Below, one piece after another: positions 40,680 through 49,877 of a stretch of 64,000 nucleotides of DNA. This DNA comes from Pseudomonas sp. S09G 359 (GTDB lineage Bacteria > Pseudomonadota > Gammaproteobacteria > Pseudomonadales > Pseudomonadaceae): NCBI RefSeq assembly GCF_002843605.1, contig NZ_CP025263.1:1804501-1868500 (forward strand). The letters run 5' to 3'. The first letter of the stretch is position 1. The number at the start of each line of letters is the position of its first letter. A model generated the notes under the pieces. It did no database searches and was not told the DNA's origin. It saw only the letters and a list, made by a program, of their open reading frames with translations. Both the position numbers and the translations under genes were made by a program.

Positions 40680-42371
40680 ATGAGCGAAAGCTTTGCGGAA
40701 CTCTTTGAAGAAAGCCTAAAAACCCTGAACCTTCAGGCAGGCTCCATCATCACCGGTGTTATCGTTGATATCGATTACCAAGCTCGCTGGGTAACCGTTC
40801 ACGCTGGTCTGAAGTCTGAAGCTCTGATCCCGCTGGAACAGTTCTACAACGATGCTGGTGACCTGACTATCAATGTCGGTGACGAAGTTCACGTTGCTCT
40901 GGACTCGGTTGAAGACGGTTTCGGTGAAACCAAGCTGTCCCGTGAAAAAGCCAAGCGCGCTGAATGCTGGATTGTTCTCGAAGCAGCCTTCGCAGCTGAA
41001 GAAGTGGTCAAGGGCGTTATCAACGGTAAGGTTAAAGGCGGCTTCACTGTCGACGTTAACGGCATCCGTGCGTTCCTGCCAGGTTCTTTGGTCGACGTTC
41101 GTCCTGTGCGCGACACCACGCACCTGGAAGGCAAAGAACTCGAATTCAAGGTCATCAAACTCGACCAGAAGCGCAACAACGTTGTCGTTTCCCGTCGCAG
41201 CGTCCTGGAAGCAGAGAACTCCGCCGAGCGTGAAGCTCTGCTGGAATCCCTGCAGGAAGGCCAACAAGTCAAAGGTATCGTCAAGAACCTCACCGATTAC
41301 GGCGCATTCGTCGATCTGGGTGGCGTCGATGGCCTGCTGCACATTACCGACATGGCTTGGAAGCGTATCAAGCATCCTTCCGAAATCGTCAACGTTGGCG
41401 ACGAGATCGATGTAAAGGTTCTGAAGTACGATCGTGAGCGTAACCGCGTTTCCCTGGGCTTGAAGCAGCTGGGCGAAGATCCATGGGTTGCTATCAAAGC
41501 TCGTTACCCAGAAAGCACTCGCGTAACCGCGCGTGTTACCAACCTGACCGACTACGGCTGCTTCGCAGAGCTGGAAGAAGGCGTGGAAGGCCTGGTACAC
41601 GTTTCCGAAATGGACTGGACCAACAAAAACATCCACCCTTCGAAAGTCGTACAAGTCGGCGACGAAGTGGAAGTTATGGTTCTGGACATCGACGAAGAGC
41701 GTCGTCGTATCTCCCTGGGCATCAAGCAGTGCAAATCTAACCCATGGGAAGATTTCTCTGGCCAGTTCAACAAGGGCGATAAAATCTCCGGCACCATCAA
41801 GTCGATCACCGATTTCGGTATCTTCATTGGTCTGGACGGCGGCATCGACGGCCTGGTTCACCTGTCCGACATCTCCTGGAACGAAGTTGGCGAAGAAGCT
41901 GTTCGTCGTTTCAAGAAGGGCGACGAGCTGGACACCGTTATCCTGTCGGTTGACCCAGAGCGCGAGCGCATCTCCCTGGGCATCAAGCAACTGGAAAGCG
42001 ATCCGTTCTCCGAGTACGTTCAAGAGAACGACAAAGGCGCCATCGTTAAAGGCACTGTGAAAGAAGTTGACGCCAAAGGCGCCATCATCGTTCTGGCCGA
42101 CGATATCGAAGCGACTCTGAAAGCCTCCGAAATCAGCCGTGACCGCGTTGAAGACGCGCGCAACGTTCTGAAAGAAGGCCAGGAAGTAGAAGCCAAGATC
42201 ATCAGCGTTGACCGCAAGAGCCGCGTAATCCAACTCTCCATCAAGTCGAAAGACGAAGTTGAAGAGAAAGAAGCTATCCAGAGCCTGCGCGACAAGCCAG
42301 TCTCCTCGGATACCCCAGTTGACACCACTCTCGGTGCTCTGCTGCGTGCGCAAATGGAAAAACAGAACTAA
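40680..42371 (+). CDS. rpsA: 30S ribosomal protein S1
   Basis: A 563-residue protein with six S1 RNA-binding repeats, for example [25 protein letters not shown] and the similar repeats ending VSEMDW and LSDISW (each cited here in part). S1 brings mRNA to the small subunit. Codon use is strongly biased and unlike its GC-rich neighbours (many GTT, GCT and GAA codons), as expected for a very highly expressed gene. The frame is open upstream, but ATG 40680 gives the conserved [12 protein letters not shown] and follows CAGGAATTAAA. Confidence 0.97.
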   Translation: MSESFAELFEESLKTLNLQAGSIITGVIVDIDYQARWVTVHAGLKSEALIPLEQFYNDAGDLTINVGDEVHVALDSVEDGFGETKLSREKAKRAECWIVLEAAFAAEEVVKGVINGKVKGGFTVDVNGIRAFLPGSLVDVRPVRDTTHLEGKELEFKVIKLDQKRNNVVVSRRSVLEAENSAEREALLESLQEGQQVKGIVKNLTDYGAFVDLGGVDGLLHITDMAWKRIKHPSEIVNVGDEIDVKVLKYDRERNRVSLGLKQLGEDPWVAIKARYPESTRVTARVTNLTDYGCFAELEEGVEGLVHVSEMDWTNKNIHPSKVVQVGDEVEVMVLDIDEERRRISLGIKQCKSNPWEDFSGQFNKGDKISGTIKSITDFGIFIGLDGGIDGLVHLSDISWNEVGEEAVRRFKKGDELDTVILSVDPERERISLGIKQLESDPFSEYVQENDKGAIVKGTVKEVDAKGAIIVLADDIEATLKASEISRDRVEDARNVLKEGQEVEAKIISVDRKSRVIQLSIKSKDEVEEKEAIQSLRDKPVSSDTPVDTTLGALLRAQMEKQN

Positions 42372-42388
42372 GTTCTGTCAGACCATAG

Positions 42389-42417
42389 AAAAAGGGCGAC
42401 TTCGGTCGCCCTTTTTT
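42389..42417 (+). terminator. Rho-independent terminator after rpsA
   Basis: A 9-bp perfect stem AAGGGCGAC/GTCGCCCTT with the stable TTCG tetraloop, followed by TTTT, starts about 20 bases after the rpsA stop. Confidence 0.92.
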
Positions 42418-42481
42418 GTGCCTGAAATTCGTTGAATCAACCACTGAGAACCAAGCCTTACGGTTCAGTGTCAGAACTGTC

Positions 42482-42487
42482 TATAGT
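42482..42487 (+). promoter_or_regulatory. Possible -10 box of the small lipoprotein gene
   Basis: TATAGT lies 45 bases before the lipoprotein start, with TTACGG 18 bases further upstream as a poor -35. It comes just after the rpsA terminator, so an own promoter is expected here. Confidence 0.4.
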
Positions 42488-42532
42488 CTTCATGAAAGCT
42501 GTTCCAGCGTAGTGGTTTTAATAAGGATTTGA

Positions 42533-42817
42533 ATGAACAGGCTTATCGTCTTATTCGTCGTGGTAATGCTTGCAGGCTGTTCCGCCACCAGCGCCAAGAC
42601 CCACGCCAGGCGCGGCGTCAGCGGCATCGAGGTCGACTGCTCGGGCCTTGGCAATAACTGGGACAAGTGCGAGAAACGCGCGGCCCGTGAGTGCAAGATG
42701 CAGGGCTACAAGGTCATCACTCGATCCAGCGATGCCAAGGACGAGGAGGGCGACTACCTGTTCGGCTGGAACCCCGCCGGCGCAGTCACCCGCACCATGC
42801 TGGTGATCTGTAATTGA
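42533..42817 (+). CDS. Small predicted lipoprotein of unknown function
   Basis: A 94-residue protein with a type II signal peptide: MNRLIVLFVVVMLAGCS, where LAGC is the lipobox and Cys16 becomes the lipidated N-terminus. The mature part has four further cysteines (VDCSG, DKCEKRA, RECKMQ, VICN), suggesting two disulfides in the periplasm. AAGGAT precedes the start. I do not recognise the family. Confidence 0.75.
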   Translation: MNRLIVLFVVVMLAGCSATSAKTHARRGVSGIEVDCSGLGNNWDKCEKRAARECKMQGYKVITRSSDAKDEEGDYLFGWNPAGAVTRTMLVICN

Positions 42818-42927
42818 GGGCTCAAGATGCGTGCAGATATGTTGCTGCGTGGGCTGTTCAAATTCATCAAGTCATGCTAAAACCTTCGAAGCGCTTTTCC
42901 TAGCTGCTTGAAAAAGAAGGGAAAAAT

Positions 42928-43224
42928 ATGACGAAGTCGGAGTTGATCGAACGAATTGTCACCCATCAAGGGCTGCTCTCATCCAAGGATGTGGAGCTGG
43001 CCATCAAGACCATGCTCGAACAAATGTCCCAGTGCCTGGCAACGGGGGATCGGATTGAGATCCGTGGGTTTGGTAGCTTTTCGTTGCACTACCGTGCACC
43101 GAGGGTTGGACGGAATCCGAAGACTGGGCAGTCGGTGAGTCTGGATGGGAAGTTTGTGCCTCATTTCAAGCCGGGGAAGGAGTTGCGGGATCGGGTGAAT
43201 GAGGATGAGGAGGAAGACGTCTGA
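42928..43224 (+). CDS. ihfB: Integration host factor subunit beta
   Basis: A 98-residue HU/IHF family protein. It has the N-terminal [27 protein letters not shown] and the DNA-intercalating arm with RNPKTGQSV. With IhfA it forms the heterodimer that bends DNA sharply. GAAGGG lies upstream of ATG. Its place after rpsA is conserved in gammaproteobacteria. Confidence 0.97.
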   Translation: MTKSELIERIVTHQGLLSSKDVELAIKTMLEQMSQCLATGDRIEIRGFGSFSLHYRAPRVGRNPKTGQSVSLDGKFVPHFKPGKELRDRVNEDEEEDV

Positions 43225-43248
43225 GTAGGTTTGAATTGGGAGAATTTT

Positions 43249-43479
43249 ATGCATGGGGCTAAGCGTTTTGTATTAGTTGTGGTGTTTCTATTCTTCGCTT
43301 TGGCCGTTGTGGCTTTTGTGCTGGAGAACCAGCAAAGTGTGGCGCTTTCGTTCCTCGGTTGGTCGACGTCCGAGCTCCCGGTTTCCGTCATTGCAACATT
43401 GGCATTAGTGGTGGGAATGCTCATTGGGTTCGCGCCGGGCCTGATGGTCGGACGCAAAAAAAATTACCAAAAAAGCTGA
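43249..43479 (+). CDS. LapA-domain (YciS-like) small membrane protein
   Basis: A 76-residue protein with two transmembrane helices (about residues 5-26 and 43-66) and the LapA-domain pattern AFVLENQQSVALSFLGW between them. E. coli LapA (YciS) works with LapB in lipopolysaccharide assembly control. ATG 43249 has GGGAG 8 bases upstream; the frame also opens at a TTG 18 bases earlier. No lapB follows here. Confidence 0.82.
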   Translation: MHGAKRFVLVVVFLFFALAVVAFVLENQQSVALSFLGWSTSELPVSVIATLALVVGMLIGFAPGLMVGRKKNYQKS

Positions 43480-43672
43480 TCGGCTTTACGTCCCGGCAGC
43501 GCTTTTGAATGAGCCTGGAGCGCCGTAATCGTGTTTATATTTAATTTGTTGCAGCATTCAATTACCTTCGGCGGCGTAATTTTAAGCAAAGAGGCGAGTT
43601 TCAATCCCGCTTCTGAATGTGACGTCTAAGTTAGTGAAGAAAATGAACGTTTGTTTGTGTGAAATTATCCTT

Positions 43673-43686
43673 CATATCTAGATATG
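43673..43686. promoter_or_regulatory. Perfect 14-bp palindrome upstream of the O-antigen operon
   Basis: CATATCTAGATATG is fully self-complementary and sits about 336 bases before wbjB. It may be an operator; no matching regulator is known from the window. Confidence 0.35.
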
Positions 43687-43730
43687 GCCCCGTCAGCGCC
43701 ATTCTCCGTTTATGCCAGCCAAGCTGGATG

Positions 43731-43762
43731 AGCGCCGCATAGCAGTATCAAGGCGTTTTTTT
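43731..43762 (+). terminator. Possible terminator downstream of the LapA-domain gene
   Basis: A 6-bp stem AGCGCC/GGCGTT (one G-T pair) with a 15-base loop, followed by a run of seven or more T. It is weak but well placed to separate ihfB-lapA transcription from the O-antigen operon. Confidence 0.45.
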
Positions 43763-44021
43763 ATGCTTCCGGTGCCGGTGTTCGCTTTTGACTTTAAGGG
43801 CGCAGGCCTTAAAATAGTCGCCAATTTCCATACCTTTCATCTTTAATTGCACCACGCAGCGCTTGTTTTTCGGGCTGTTTGCTAGCGAGCTTCGACGTTT
43901 CCTTGAGCCTCTTTTCGTTGAGTATTATGGGGCGGCCTATCTGTTTGCTGGTCGACAGACATTAAGGTGAGTGGCCGGCTAGAAGCTTGTCGTGCTGTGC
44001 GCGTTGCTTTAGGACTTACCT

Positions 44022-45056
44022 ATGTTCAACGGAAAAACGCTTCTCATCACCGGTGGCACCGGCTCATTCGGCAATGCCGTTCTCAAGCGTTTCATAGAGA
44101 GCAATATTGCTGAAATTCGCATCTTCAGCCGAGATGAGAAAAAACAGGATGACATGCGCAAGCGCTATGCCAATGCCAAGCTGAAGTTTTACATAGGCGA
44201 CGTGCGCGACTACCAGAGCGTGCTAAATGCGACCCGGGGTGTGGATTATATCTTTCACGCGGCGGCGCTCAAACAAGTGCCATCCTGCGAATTTCATCCC
44301 ATGGAAGCGGTGAAAACCAATGTTATCGGGACCGAAAATGTCCTGGAAGCTGCCATTCAGAACACTGTCAAACGAGTGGTGTGTCTCAGCACTGACAAAG
44401 CTGTGTACCCGATCAATGCCATGGGCATCTCCAAGGCAATGATGGAAAAAGTCATGGTGGCGAAATCCCGCAACGTAGATGATGCGAAGACCGTCATCTG
44501 CGGCACGCGCTACGGTAATGTCATGGCTTCGCGCGGGTCTGTTATCCCGCTGTTCATCGAGCAGATTCGTGCAGGTAACGCGTTGACGTTGACTGATCCG
44601 AGTATGACTCGCTTCATGATGACTCTGGCCGATGCCGTGGACCTGGTGTTGTATGCTTTTGAGCATGGTCGCAACGGGGACCTGTTTGTTCAGAAGGCGC
44701 CGGCTGCGACCGTCGAAACGTTGGCCAAGGCATTAACCGAATTGGTCGGCAAACCTGAGCATCCGATTCAAATAATCGGTACACGGCATGGCGAAAAGCT
44801 TTTTGAGGCGTTGTTGAGCCGTGAAGAAATGGCCTGTGCTGAGGATAAAGGCGATTATTACCGTATTCCTCCCGACTTGCGTGACCTGAACTATTCCAAG
44901 TTTGTGGAGCAGGGCGAGGAAAAGATCTCTCGCACTGAGGATTACAACTCCCACAATACGCAGCGACTGGATGTGGCGGGTATGCAACGCCTCTTGCTCA
45001 AGCTTGAGTTCATGCAGGCTATTCAGCGTGGCGAACCTGCTACGCCGGAGGAGTGA
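44022..45056 (+). CDS. wbjB: UDP-GlcNAc 4,6-dehydratase/5-epimerase (WbjB/CapE type)
   Basis: A 344-residue extended SDR. It has the NAD motif ITGGTGSFGNAVLKR and the active site region LSTDKAVYPINAMGISKAMM, where Met replaces the usual catalytic Tyr before the Lys, as in the inverting dehydratases of the FlaA1/CapE group. It starts UDP-L-FucNAc synthesis from UDP-GlcNAc. The next two genes encode the following steps, as in P. aeruginosa O11 and S. aureus cap5/8. ATG follows AGGAC. Confidence 0.9.
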   Translation: MFNGKTLLITGGTGSFGNAVLKRFIESNIAEIRIFSRDEKKQDDMRKRYANAKLKFYIGDVRDYQSVLNATRGVDYIFHAAALKQVPSCEFHPMEAVKTNVIGTENVLEAAIQNTVKRVVCLSTDKAVYPINAMGISKAMMEKVMVAKSRNVDDAKTVICGTRYGNVMASRGSVIPLFIEQIRAGNALTLTDPSMTRFMMTLADAVDLVLYAFEHGRNGDLFVQKAPAATVETLAKALTELVGKPEHPIQIIGTRHGEKLFEALLSREEMACAEDKGDYYRIPPDLRDLNYSKFVEQGEEKISRTEDYNSHNTQRLDVAGMQRLLLKLEFMQAIQRGEPATPEE

Positions 45057-45059
45057 GCC

Positions 45060-46172
45060 ATGAAGGTATTGATCACTGGGGCCAATGGTTTTGTCGGTAA
45101 GAACCTGATCGCGCATTTCAACGAGCGCAAGGATGTCGAGGTTGTTGCCTTTACCAGGGATAACAGCGTCGCTCAGTTGCCCTCGCTACTCTCTGACGTC
45201 GACTTTGTCTTTCACCTGGCGGGTGTCAATCGGCCGCAATCATCGGATGAGTTCAAAGTCGGTAATACCGATCTGACCCGCGCTCTATGCGAGGCAATCA
45301 AGACAAGCGGCAAGCCTGTACCGGTGCTTTATGCCTCGTCGACCCAGGCTGATCGCGATAACCCATACGGCACCAGTAAATTGGCGGCCGAGCAGTGCTT
45401 GCAGGATTTACACGCAAACCATGGCTCCAGGGTTTGCGTCCTGCGCTTGCCTAATGTGTTTGGCAAGTGGGCTCGGCCAGATTACAACTCGGCGGTGGCG
45501 ACCTTCTGTCACAATATCACTCGTAGCTTGCCGATACAGATCAATGATCGAGACGCCAAAGTTGACCTGGTATATATCGATGACGTGATCGGTTGTTTCA
45601 TTCGTGTCATGGAGGCGGACCCAGCCTCTGTCGTTCAGATATCGCCGGTATACAGTATCACGGTGGGAGAGTTGGCTGATCAGTTGTATGCGTTCCGTGA
45701 TAGCCGTGGCACGTTGGTCAGTGAGGCTGTCGGTACGGGCCTGGTGCGTGCACTTTATTCCACCTACGTCAGCTATCTGCCCGTAGAGCAGTTCACCTAC
45801 GACGTTGCAAAGTATGGCGATCCGCGTGGTGTATTCGTTGAAATGCTGAAGACCAAGGACAGCGGGCAGTTTTCCTACTTTACCGCACATCCTGGTGTGA
45901 CGCGTGGTGGTCATTACCATCACAGTAAGACCGAGAAGTTCCTGGTTATCAAGGGCAAGGCGTGCTTCCGTTTTCGCCATATCGTATCCGGCGAGTTCTA
46001 TGAACTATTCACCGAGGGTGAGTTGCCGCGAGTGGTGGAGACGGTGCCTGGTTGGACTCACGACATCACCAATGTCGGCGAAGAAGAGATGATCGTCATG
46101 CTCTGGGCCAACGAAATTTTTGATCGTGAGCGGCCGGATACTTTTGCGATGCCGGTCGGTATTCAAGCCTGA
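45060..46172 (+). CDS. wbjC: UDP-sugar reductase/epimerase WbjC (CapF type)
   Basis: A 370-residue two-domain enzyme. The N-terminal SDR (about 1-240; [12 protein letters not shown] and [10 protein letters not shown]) is fused to a C-terminal cupin (about 250-370; [19 protein letters not shown] with the metal histidines). CapF homologues reduce the 4-keto intermediate to UDP-L-pneumosamine or its talo form. It is preceded by GGAGG and lies 3 bases after wbjB. Confidence 0.9.
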   Translation: MKVLITGANGFVGKNLIAHFNERKDVEVVAFTRDNSVAQLPSLLSDVDFVFHLAGVNRPQSSDEFKVGNTDLTRALCEAIKTSGKPVPVLYASSTQADRDNPYGTSKLAAEQCLQDLHANHGSRVCVLRLPNVFGKWARPDYNSAVATFCHNITRSLPIQINDRDAKVDLVYIDDVIGCFIRVMEADPASVVQISPVYSITVGELADQLYAFRDSRGTLVSEAVGTGLVRALYSTYVSYLPVEQFTYDVAKYGDPRGVFVEMLKTKDSGQFSYFTAHPGVTRGGHYHHSKTEKFLVIKGKACFRFRHIVSGEFYELFTEGELPRVVETVPGWTHDITNVGEEEMIVMLWANEIFDRERPDTFAMPVGIQA

Positions 46173-46225
46173 GGCCGGGTGTGTGGGGGCCGTGCCGGAT
46201 ACCAATAATTTTCGAAGAGTGTGAG

Positions 46226-47356
46226 ATGAAAAAACTGAAAGTTGTCACGGTTGTGGGTACGCGCCCAGAGATCATTCGATTGTCACGGGTGATGGCCAAG
46301 CTGGACGAACACTGTGAGCACATCCTGGTGCACACCGGGCAGAACTATGACTACGAACTGAACGAGATTTTTTTCCAGGATCTCGGTATTCGTAAACCGG
46401 ACCACTTTCTCAATGCGGCGGGGGCTAGTGGTGCGCAGACTATCGGTAACGTGATTATTGCCGTGGATAGTGTCCTTGAGAAGGAAAAACCAGAGGCACT
46501 TCTGGTGCTTGGTGACACCAACAGTTGCATGGCGGTAATTCCAGCCAAGCGGCGGAAAATCCCCACCTTTCATATGGAAGCTGGTAATCGCTGTTTCGAT
46601 ATGCGCGTGCCGGAGGAGATCAATCGCCGAATTGTCGACCATACCGCGGACATCAATCTGACCTACAGCAGCATCGCGCGCGACTACTTGCTACGTGAAG
46701 GGCTGCCTCCGGAAATGGTGATCAAGACCGGTAGTCCTATGTTTGAAGTGCTCAATTACTACCGTGAGGGTATCGAGGCTTCAGATGTGCTGGAGCGTCT
46801 TGGCCTGAAGCCCGGGGCATTTTTCGTAGTGAGTGCGCACCGCGAAGAGAACATAGACTCCGACAAGAACTTCCTCAAGCTGGTTGAGGTATTGAACAGC
46901 GTTGCCGTTCACTATGACTTGCCGGTAATTGTGACAACCCATCCTCGTACGCAAAAACGAATAGATGCCTTGGGCGTTAATTTTCATAAAAATGTGCAAC
47001 TGCTAAAGCCGCTCGGCTTCAAGGATTACAATAAGCTCCAGCTGACATCCAAGGCGGTATTGTCGGACAGCGGCACCATCAACGAAGAGTCGTCGATCCT
47101 GAATTTTCCCGCACTCAACCTGCGTGAAGCCCATGAGCGTCCGGAAGGGATGGAGGAAGCAGCGGTCATGATGGTCGGTCTGGAGGTCGAGCGTGCAATG
47201 CAAGGCTTGGCGCTTCTGCAAGGTCAGGCGGTAGGACAGGAGCGGACGTTGCGGCTCGTGGCGGATTACAGCATGCCAAACGTTGCAGAAAAGGTTGTTC
47301 GAATTATCCATAGTTACCGCGATTACGTAATGCGCACTGTATGGAAGCAGTATTGA
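46226..47356 (+). CDS. wbjD: UDP-N-acetylglucosamine 2-epimerase-like WbjD (CapG type)
   Basis: A 376-residue non-hydrolysing 2-epimerase of the WecB fold. Motifs are [31 protein letters not shown] and [11 protein letters not shown]. It completes UDP-L-FucNAc by C2 epimerisation. ATG 46226 gives the standard [15 protein letters not shown] start, although the frame is open further up. Confidence 0.92.
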   Translation: MKKLKVVTVVGTRPEIIRLSRVMAKLDEHCEHILVHTGQNYDYELNEIFFQDLGIRKPDHFLNAAGASGAQTIGNVIIAVDSVLEKEKPEALLVLGDTNSCMAVIPAKRRKIPTFHMEAGNRCFDMRVPEEINRRIVDHTADINLTYSSIARDYLLREGLPPEMVIKTGSPMFEVLNYYREGIEASDVLERLGLKPGAFFVVSAHREENIDSDKNFLKLVEVLNSVAVHYDLPVIVTTHPRTQKRIDALGVNFHKNVQLLKPLGFKDYNKLQLTSKAVLSDSGTINEESSILNFPALNLREAHERPEGMEEAAVMMVGLEVERAMQGLALLQGQAVGQERTLRLVADYSMPNVAEKVVRIIHSYRDYVMRTVWKQY

Positions 47357-48622
47357 TTGGATAGGCTCTCGCAGGAAAAACCACTCAAGATTCTGGTGGT
47401 AACCCAGTATTTCTGGCCCGAAAACATGCGCATCAACAACATGGTTGAAGGCTTTGTTGCAAAAGGTCACGAAGTAACGGTGCTTACCGGGCAGCCCAAC
47501 TATCCAGAAGGAAAGATTTACGCCGACTATCGGCGTGATCCGGCGCAGTTTTCCAACTACCACGGAGCCCAGATAGTTCGGGTTCCGATATTCGCCAGGG
47601 GTCAGCGAAGTCTCACCTTAGCCCTGAACTACCTTTCCTTTTTTGCGAGTGCCTCGACCATCGGCAGTTACAAATTGCGTGGTCAGTCTTTCGATTCGAT
47701 TTTTGTGTTTGGCGTATCGCCGATCATGGTGGCAATTCCGGGAATAGTTCTTGGGCGTCTGAAAAAGGCTCCGGCGTTCATCTGGATCCTGGATCTGTGG
47801 CCGGAAAGCCTCAGAGCGGTCGGGGTTATCAAAAGTCCGCGATTACTTGGATGGGCTGGAAAGGTGGTGTCGTGGATCTACAACCGCGCCGATTACCTGT
47901 TGCTGCAATCGCGCTCTTTCGACGAGAGTGTCAAGCAGTACTGCACGCGTGCAATTTCTGAGGACCGGCTCGTGTACTTTCCGAGCTGGGCCGAGGATGA
48001 TTTTTCGGGAGCCGCGCCGGTGGCCTCTGATCTTTTGCAGCGTGACGATTCGGTCTTCACCGTTCTGTTCGCCGGCAATATCGGGGATGCCCAAGATTTT
48101 CCGGCAATCATGGAGGCGGTCAAAGCTGTCAAGGCGGACCTGCCTGTACGTTGGGTGATCGTAGGAGATGGCCGCGCGAGCCAATGGCTCGCCAGGCATG
48201 TGGCAGAACATAGATTGGACAATGTTCTGCTGCTAGGAAGGCACCCTCTTGAAAAAATGCCGGCGCTCTTTGCCGTTGCAGACGCACTGCTGGTGTCGTT
48301 GAAAACGAATGAGGTCTTTGAGAAGACTATTCCTGGCAAAGTCCAAGCTTATCTTGCCTCCAGTAAACCCATTATTGCCATGATCGACGGGGAAGCGGCC
48401 AAAGTCGTTGCGAATTCGGGGGCTGGCATGGTCTGTGGTTCGGGAGATGCTCTGGGGCTGGCGAATATTGTGCGCAGCATGGGGGCTCTACCCGCGACCG
48501 AGCGTGAGCGCATGGGGCTGCTGGGCAGGCGCTACTACTTTGAGCATTTCTCCAAAGCAATCTTGTTCGACCGCTTGGAGGTGCTTTTTAGAAAGGCCAC
48601 CTTGAGGCGGAGCGATAAATGA
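47357..48622 (+). CDS. Glycosyltransferase family 4, WbuB/WbjE-like
   Basis: A 421-residue GT-B glycosyltransferase beginning with ILVVTQYFWPENMRINNM, typical of the WbuB L-FucNAc transferases. It also has WILDLWPESLRAVGVI and a C-terminal nucleotide-sugar site with FEKTIPGKVQAYLASSKP. It probably adds L-FucNAc, made by the three preceding genes, to the lipid-linked first sugar. The only start that keeps the whole N-terminus is TTG at 47357, immediately after the wbjD stop. Confidence 0.85.
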   Translation: MDRLSQEKPLKILVVTQYFWPENMRINNMVEGFVAKGHEVTVLTGQPNYPEGKIYADYRRDPAQFSNYHGAQIVRVPIFARGQRSLTLALNYLSFFASASTIGSYKLRGQSFDSIFVFGVSPIMVAIPGIVLGRLKKAPAFIWILDLWPESLRAVGVIKSPRLLGWAGKVVSWIYNRADYLLLQSRSFDESVKQYCTRAISEDRLVYFPSWAEDDFSGAAPVASDLLQRDDSVFTVLFAGNIGDAQDFPAIMEAVKAVKADLPVRWVIVGDGRASQWLARHVAEHRLDNVLLLGRHPLEKMPALFAVADALLVSLKTNEVFEKTIPGKVQAYLASSKPIIAMIDGEAAKVVANSGAGMVCGSGDALGLANIVRSMGALPATERERMGLLGRRYYFEHFSKAILFDRLEVLFRKATLRRSDK

Positions 48623-48783
48623 CGAAAAAGCTATTGTTTGTCAGTGGCACTCATAAGGTGCGCAGTCCGGCGGGTGTCGAGAGCCTTTTGCAATGCCTAT
48701 CGATAACAGGCAGCGAAAAATGCTTAGCCCCTTCTTGCTCGCATACGCTTCAGGAACTCTCTCTTACATGTCCATATCGTTAG
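48619..48783 (+). CDS. Short open frame between the glycosyltransferase and wbpL (possible gene remnant)
   Basis: A 54-codon frame starts with ATG overlapping the previous stop (ATGA) and ends inside the wbpL N-terminus at TAG 48781-48783. It begins MTKKLLFVSGTHKV and has no known domain. The perfect ATGA coupling suggests a gene once started here. In P. aeruginosa O11 another gene (wbjF) stands between the wbjE and wbpL positions, so this may be its degraded start. I cannot show homology. Confidence 0.3.
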   Translation: MTKKLLFVSGTHKVRSPAGVESLLQCLSITGSEKCLAPSCSHTLQELSLTCPYR

Positions 48784-49784
48784 TGTTTGCCGCGGTGCTT
48801 ATAGCATCGCTTCTATTGACTTGGGTTTTGCGTCGCTACGCGTTGTCACGTAGTTTGATGGATATACCCAACGATCGCAGTTCGCACGCGGTGCCGACGC
48901 CGAGGGGTGGCGGTGTAGCGATAGTGCTGACGTATCTGGTGGCGTTGGTTTTCGTTTCGTCCGAGGGTTGGACGAGCTGGAGCGCCACGTGGCCGCTATT
49001 GGGGGCTGGGGCGCTTATAGCTCTGGTTGGCTTCCTCGATGACCACGGTCATATAGCTGCACGCTGGCGTTTGCTGGCTCATTTCGGTGGCGCAATTTGG
49101 GCATTGTCGTGGATGGGAGGCCTGCCTTCGATAAATTTTGCAGGGATTGAACTAGGTTTGGGATGGCTTGGCCATGTGCTGGCCGCCTTGTACCTGGTCT
49201 GGATGCTCAACCTTTACAACTTCATGGACGGTATCGACGGGGTTGCAAGCGTTGAGGCGGTTTGCACCTGCTTAGGGGCGTGCCTGGTTTATTGGTTGAC
49301 GGGGCATGAATACCTAATTATCACTCCGATGTTATTAGTTTTTGCCGTCATCGGCTTTTTATACTGGAATTTTCCCCCTGCACGTATTTTTATGGGCGAT
49401 GCAGGTAGTGGCTTTCTTGGTATCGTGCTCGGAGTGCTGTCTCTCCAAGCTACTTGGGTGGCCCCTAAAATGCTTTGGGTATGGCTGATTTTACTGGGCG
49501 TATTCATCGTTGATGCGACCTTCACCTTAGGGCGGCGCCTGTTCCGCGGAGACAAAGTCTACGAGGCGCACCGTAGTCACGCCTATCAGTACGCATCGCG
49601 CCAGATGGGAAGCCATTTACCTGTCACGCTCGGGGTGGCTGCCATCAATGTTCTATGGCTGCTGCCTGTCGCCGTATGTGTTGGCCTGGGGCTCGACGGT
49701 TTTTCGGGGTTGGTGGTCGCGTATTTTCCATTGGTGCTTCTGGCCATTAAGTTCCACGCGGGCGAGTTGGAAAAAGCTGAATAA
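48768..49784 (+). CDS. wbpL: Undecaprenyl-phosphate sugar-1-phosphate transferase WbpL (MraY/WecA family)
   Basis: A 338-residue integral membrane enzyme with about 11 helices. Signature loops are IPNDRSSHAVPTPRGGG, DDHGHIAARWRLL, NLYNFMDGIDG and RIFMGDAGSGFLG. It transfers HexNAc-1-P (GlcNAc, FucNAc or QuiNAc type) to undecaprenyl phosphate and so starts the O-antigen unit. ATG 48768 gives the length expected for WbpL. An in-frame ATG at 48693 would add a 25-residue leader. Confidence 0.9.
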   Translation: MSISLVFAAVLIASLLLTWVLRRYALSRSLMDIPNDRSSHAVPTPRGGGVAIVLTYLVALVFVSSEGWTSWSATWPLLGAGALIALVGFLDDHGHIAARWRLLAHFGGAIWALSWMGGLPSINFAGIELGLGWLGHVLAALYLVWMLNLYNFMDGIDGVASVEAVCTCLGACLVYWLTGHEYLIITPMLLVFAVIGFLYWNFPPARIFMGDAGSGFLGIVLGVLSLQATWVAPKMLWVWLILLGVFIVDATFTLGRRLFRGDKVYEAHRSHAYQYASRQMGSHLPVTLGVAAINVLWLLPVAVCVGLGLDGFSGLVVAYFPLVLLAIKFHAGELEKAE

Positions 49785-49877
49785 TCGATCGGTACAGTGC
49801 ACAAAGAGCTTGTTAGACACTCACGCAACGGCCATTTTTCTGCTGGCTGCACTAGGGACTGAGGTATAAAAGGGTTT

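Larger units (their letters stand above)
43480..44021. other. Intergenic region before the O-antigen genes
   Basis: These 542 bases are much more AT-rich than the genes to the left and contain no clear gene. They hold a perfect 14-bp palindrome CATATCTAGATATG at 43673-43686 and a hairpin with T-run at 43731-43762. The promoter of the wbj genes must lie in the right half, but I see no clear sigma-70 pair and no JUMPstart/ops element. In P. aeruginosa PAO1 the chain-length gene wzz occupies this place; it is absent here. Confidence 0.6.

Noticed and set aside
43480..44021. JUMPstart/ops element before the O-antigen genes
   Set aside because: I looked for GGCGGTAG-type ops sequence and the wider JUMPstart pattern and found no acceptable match.
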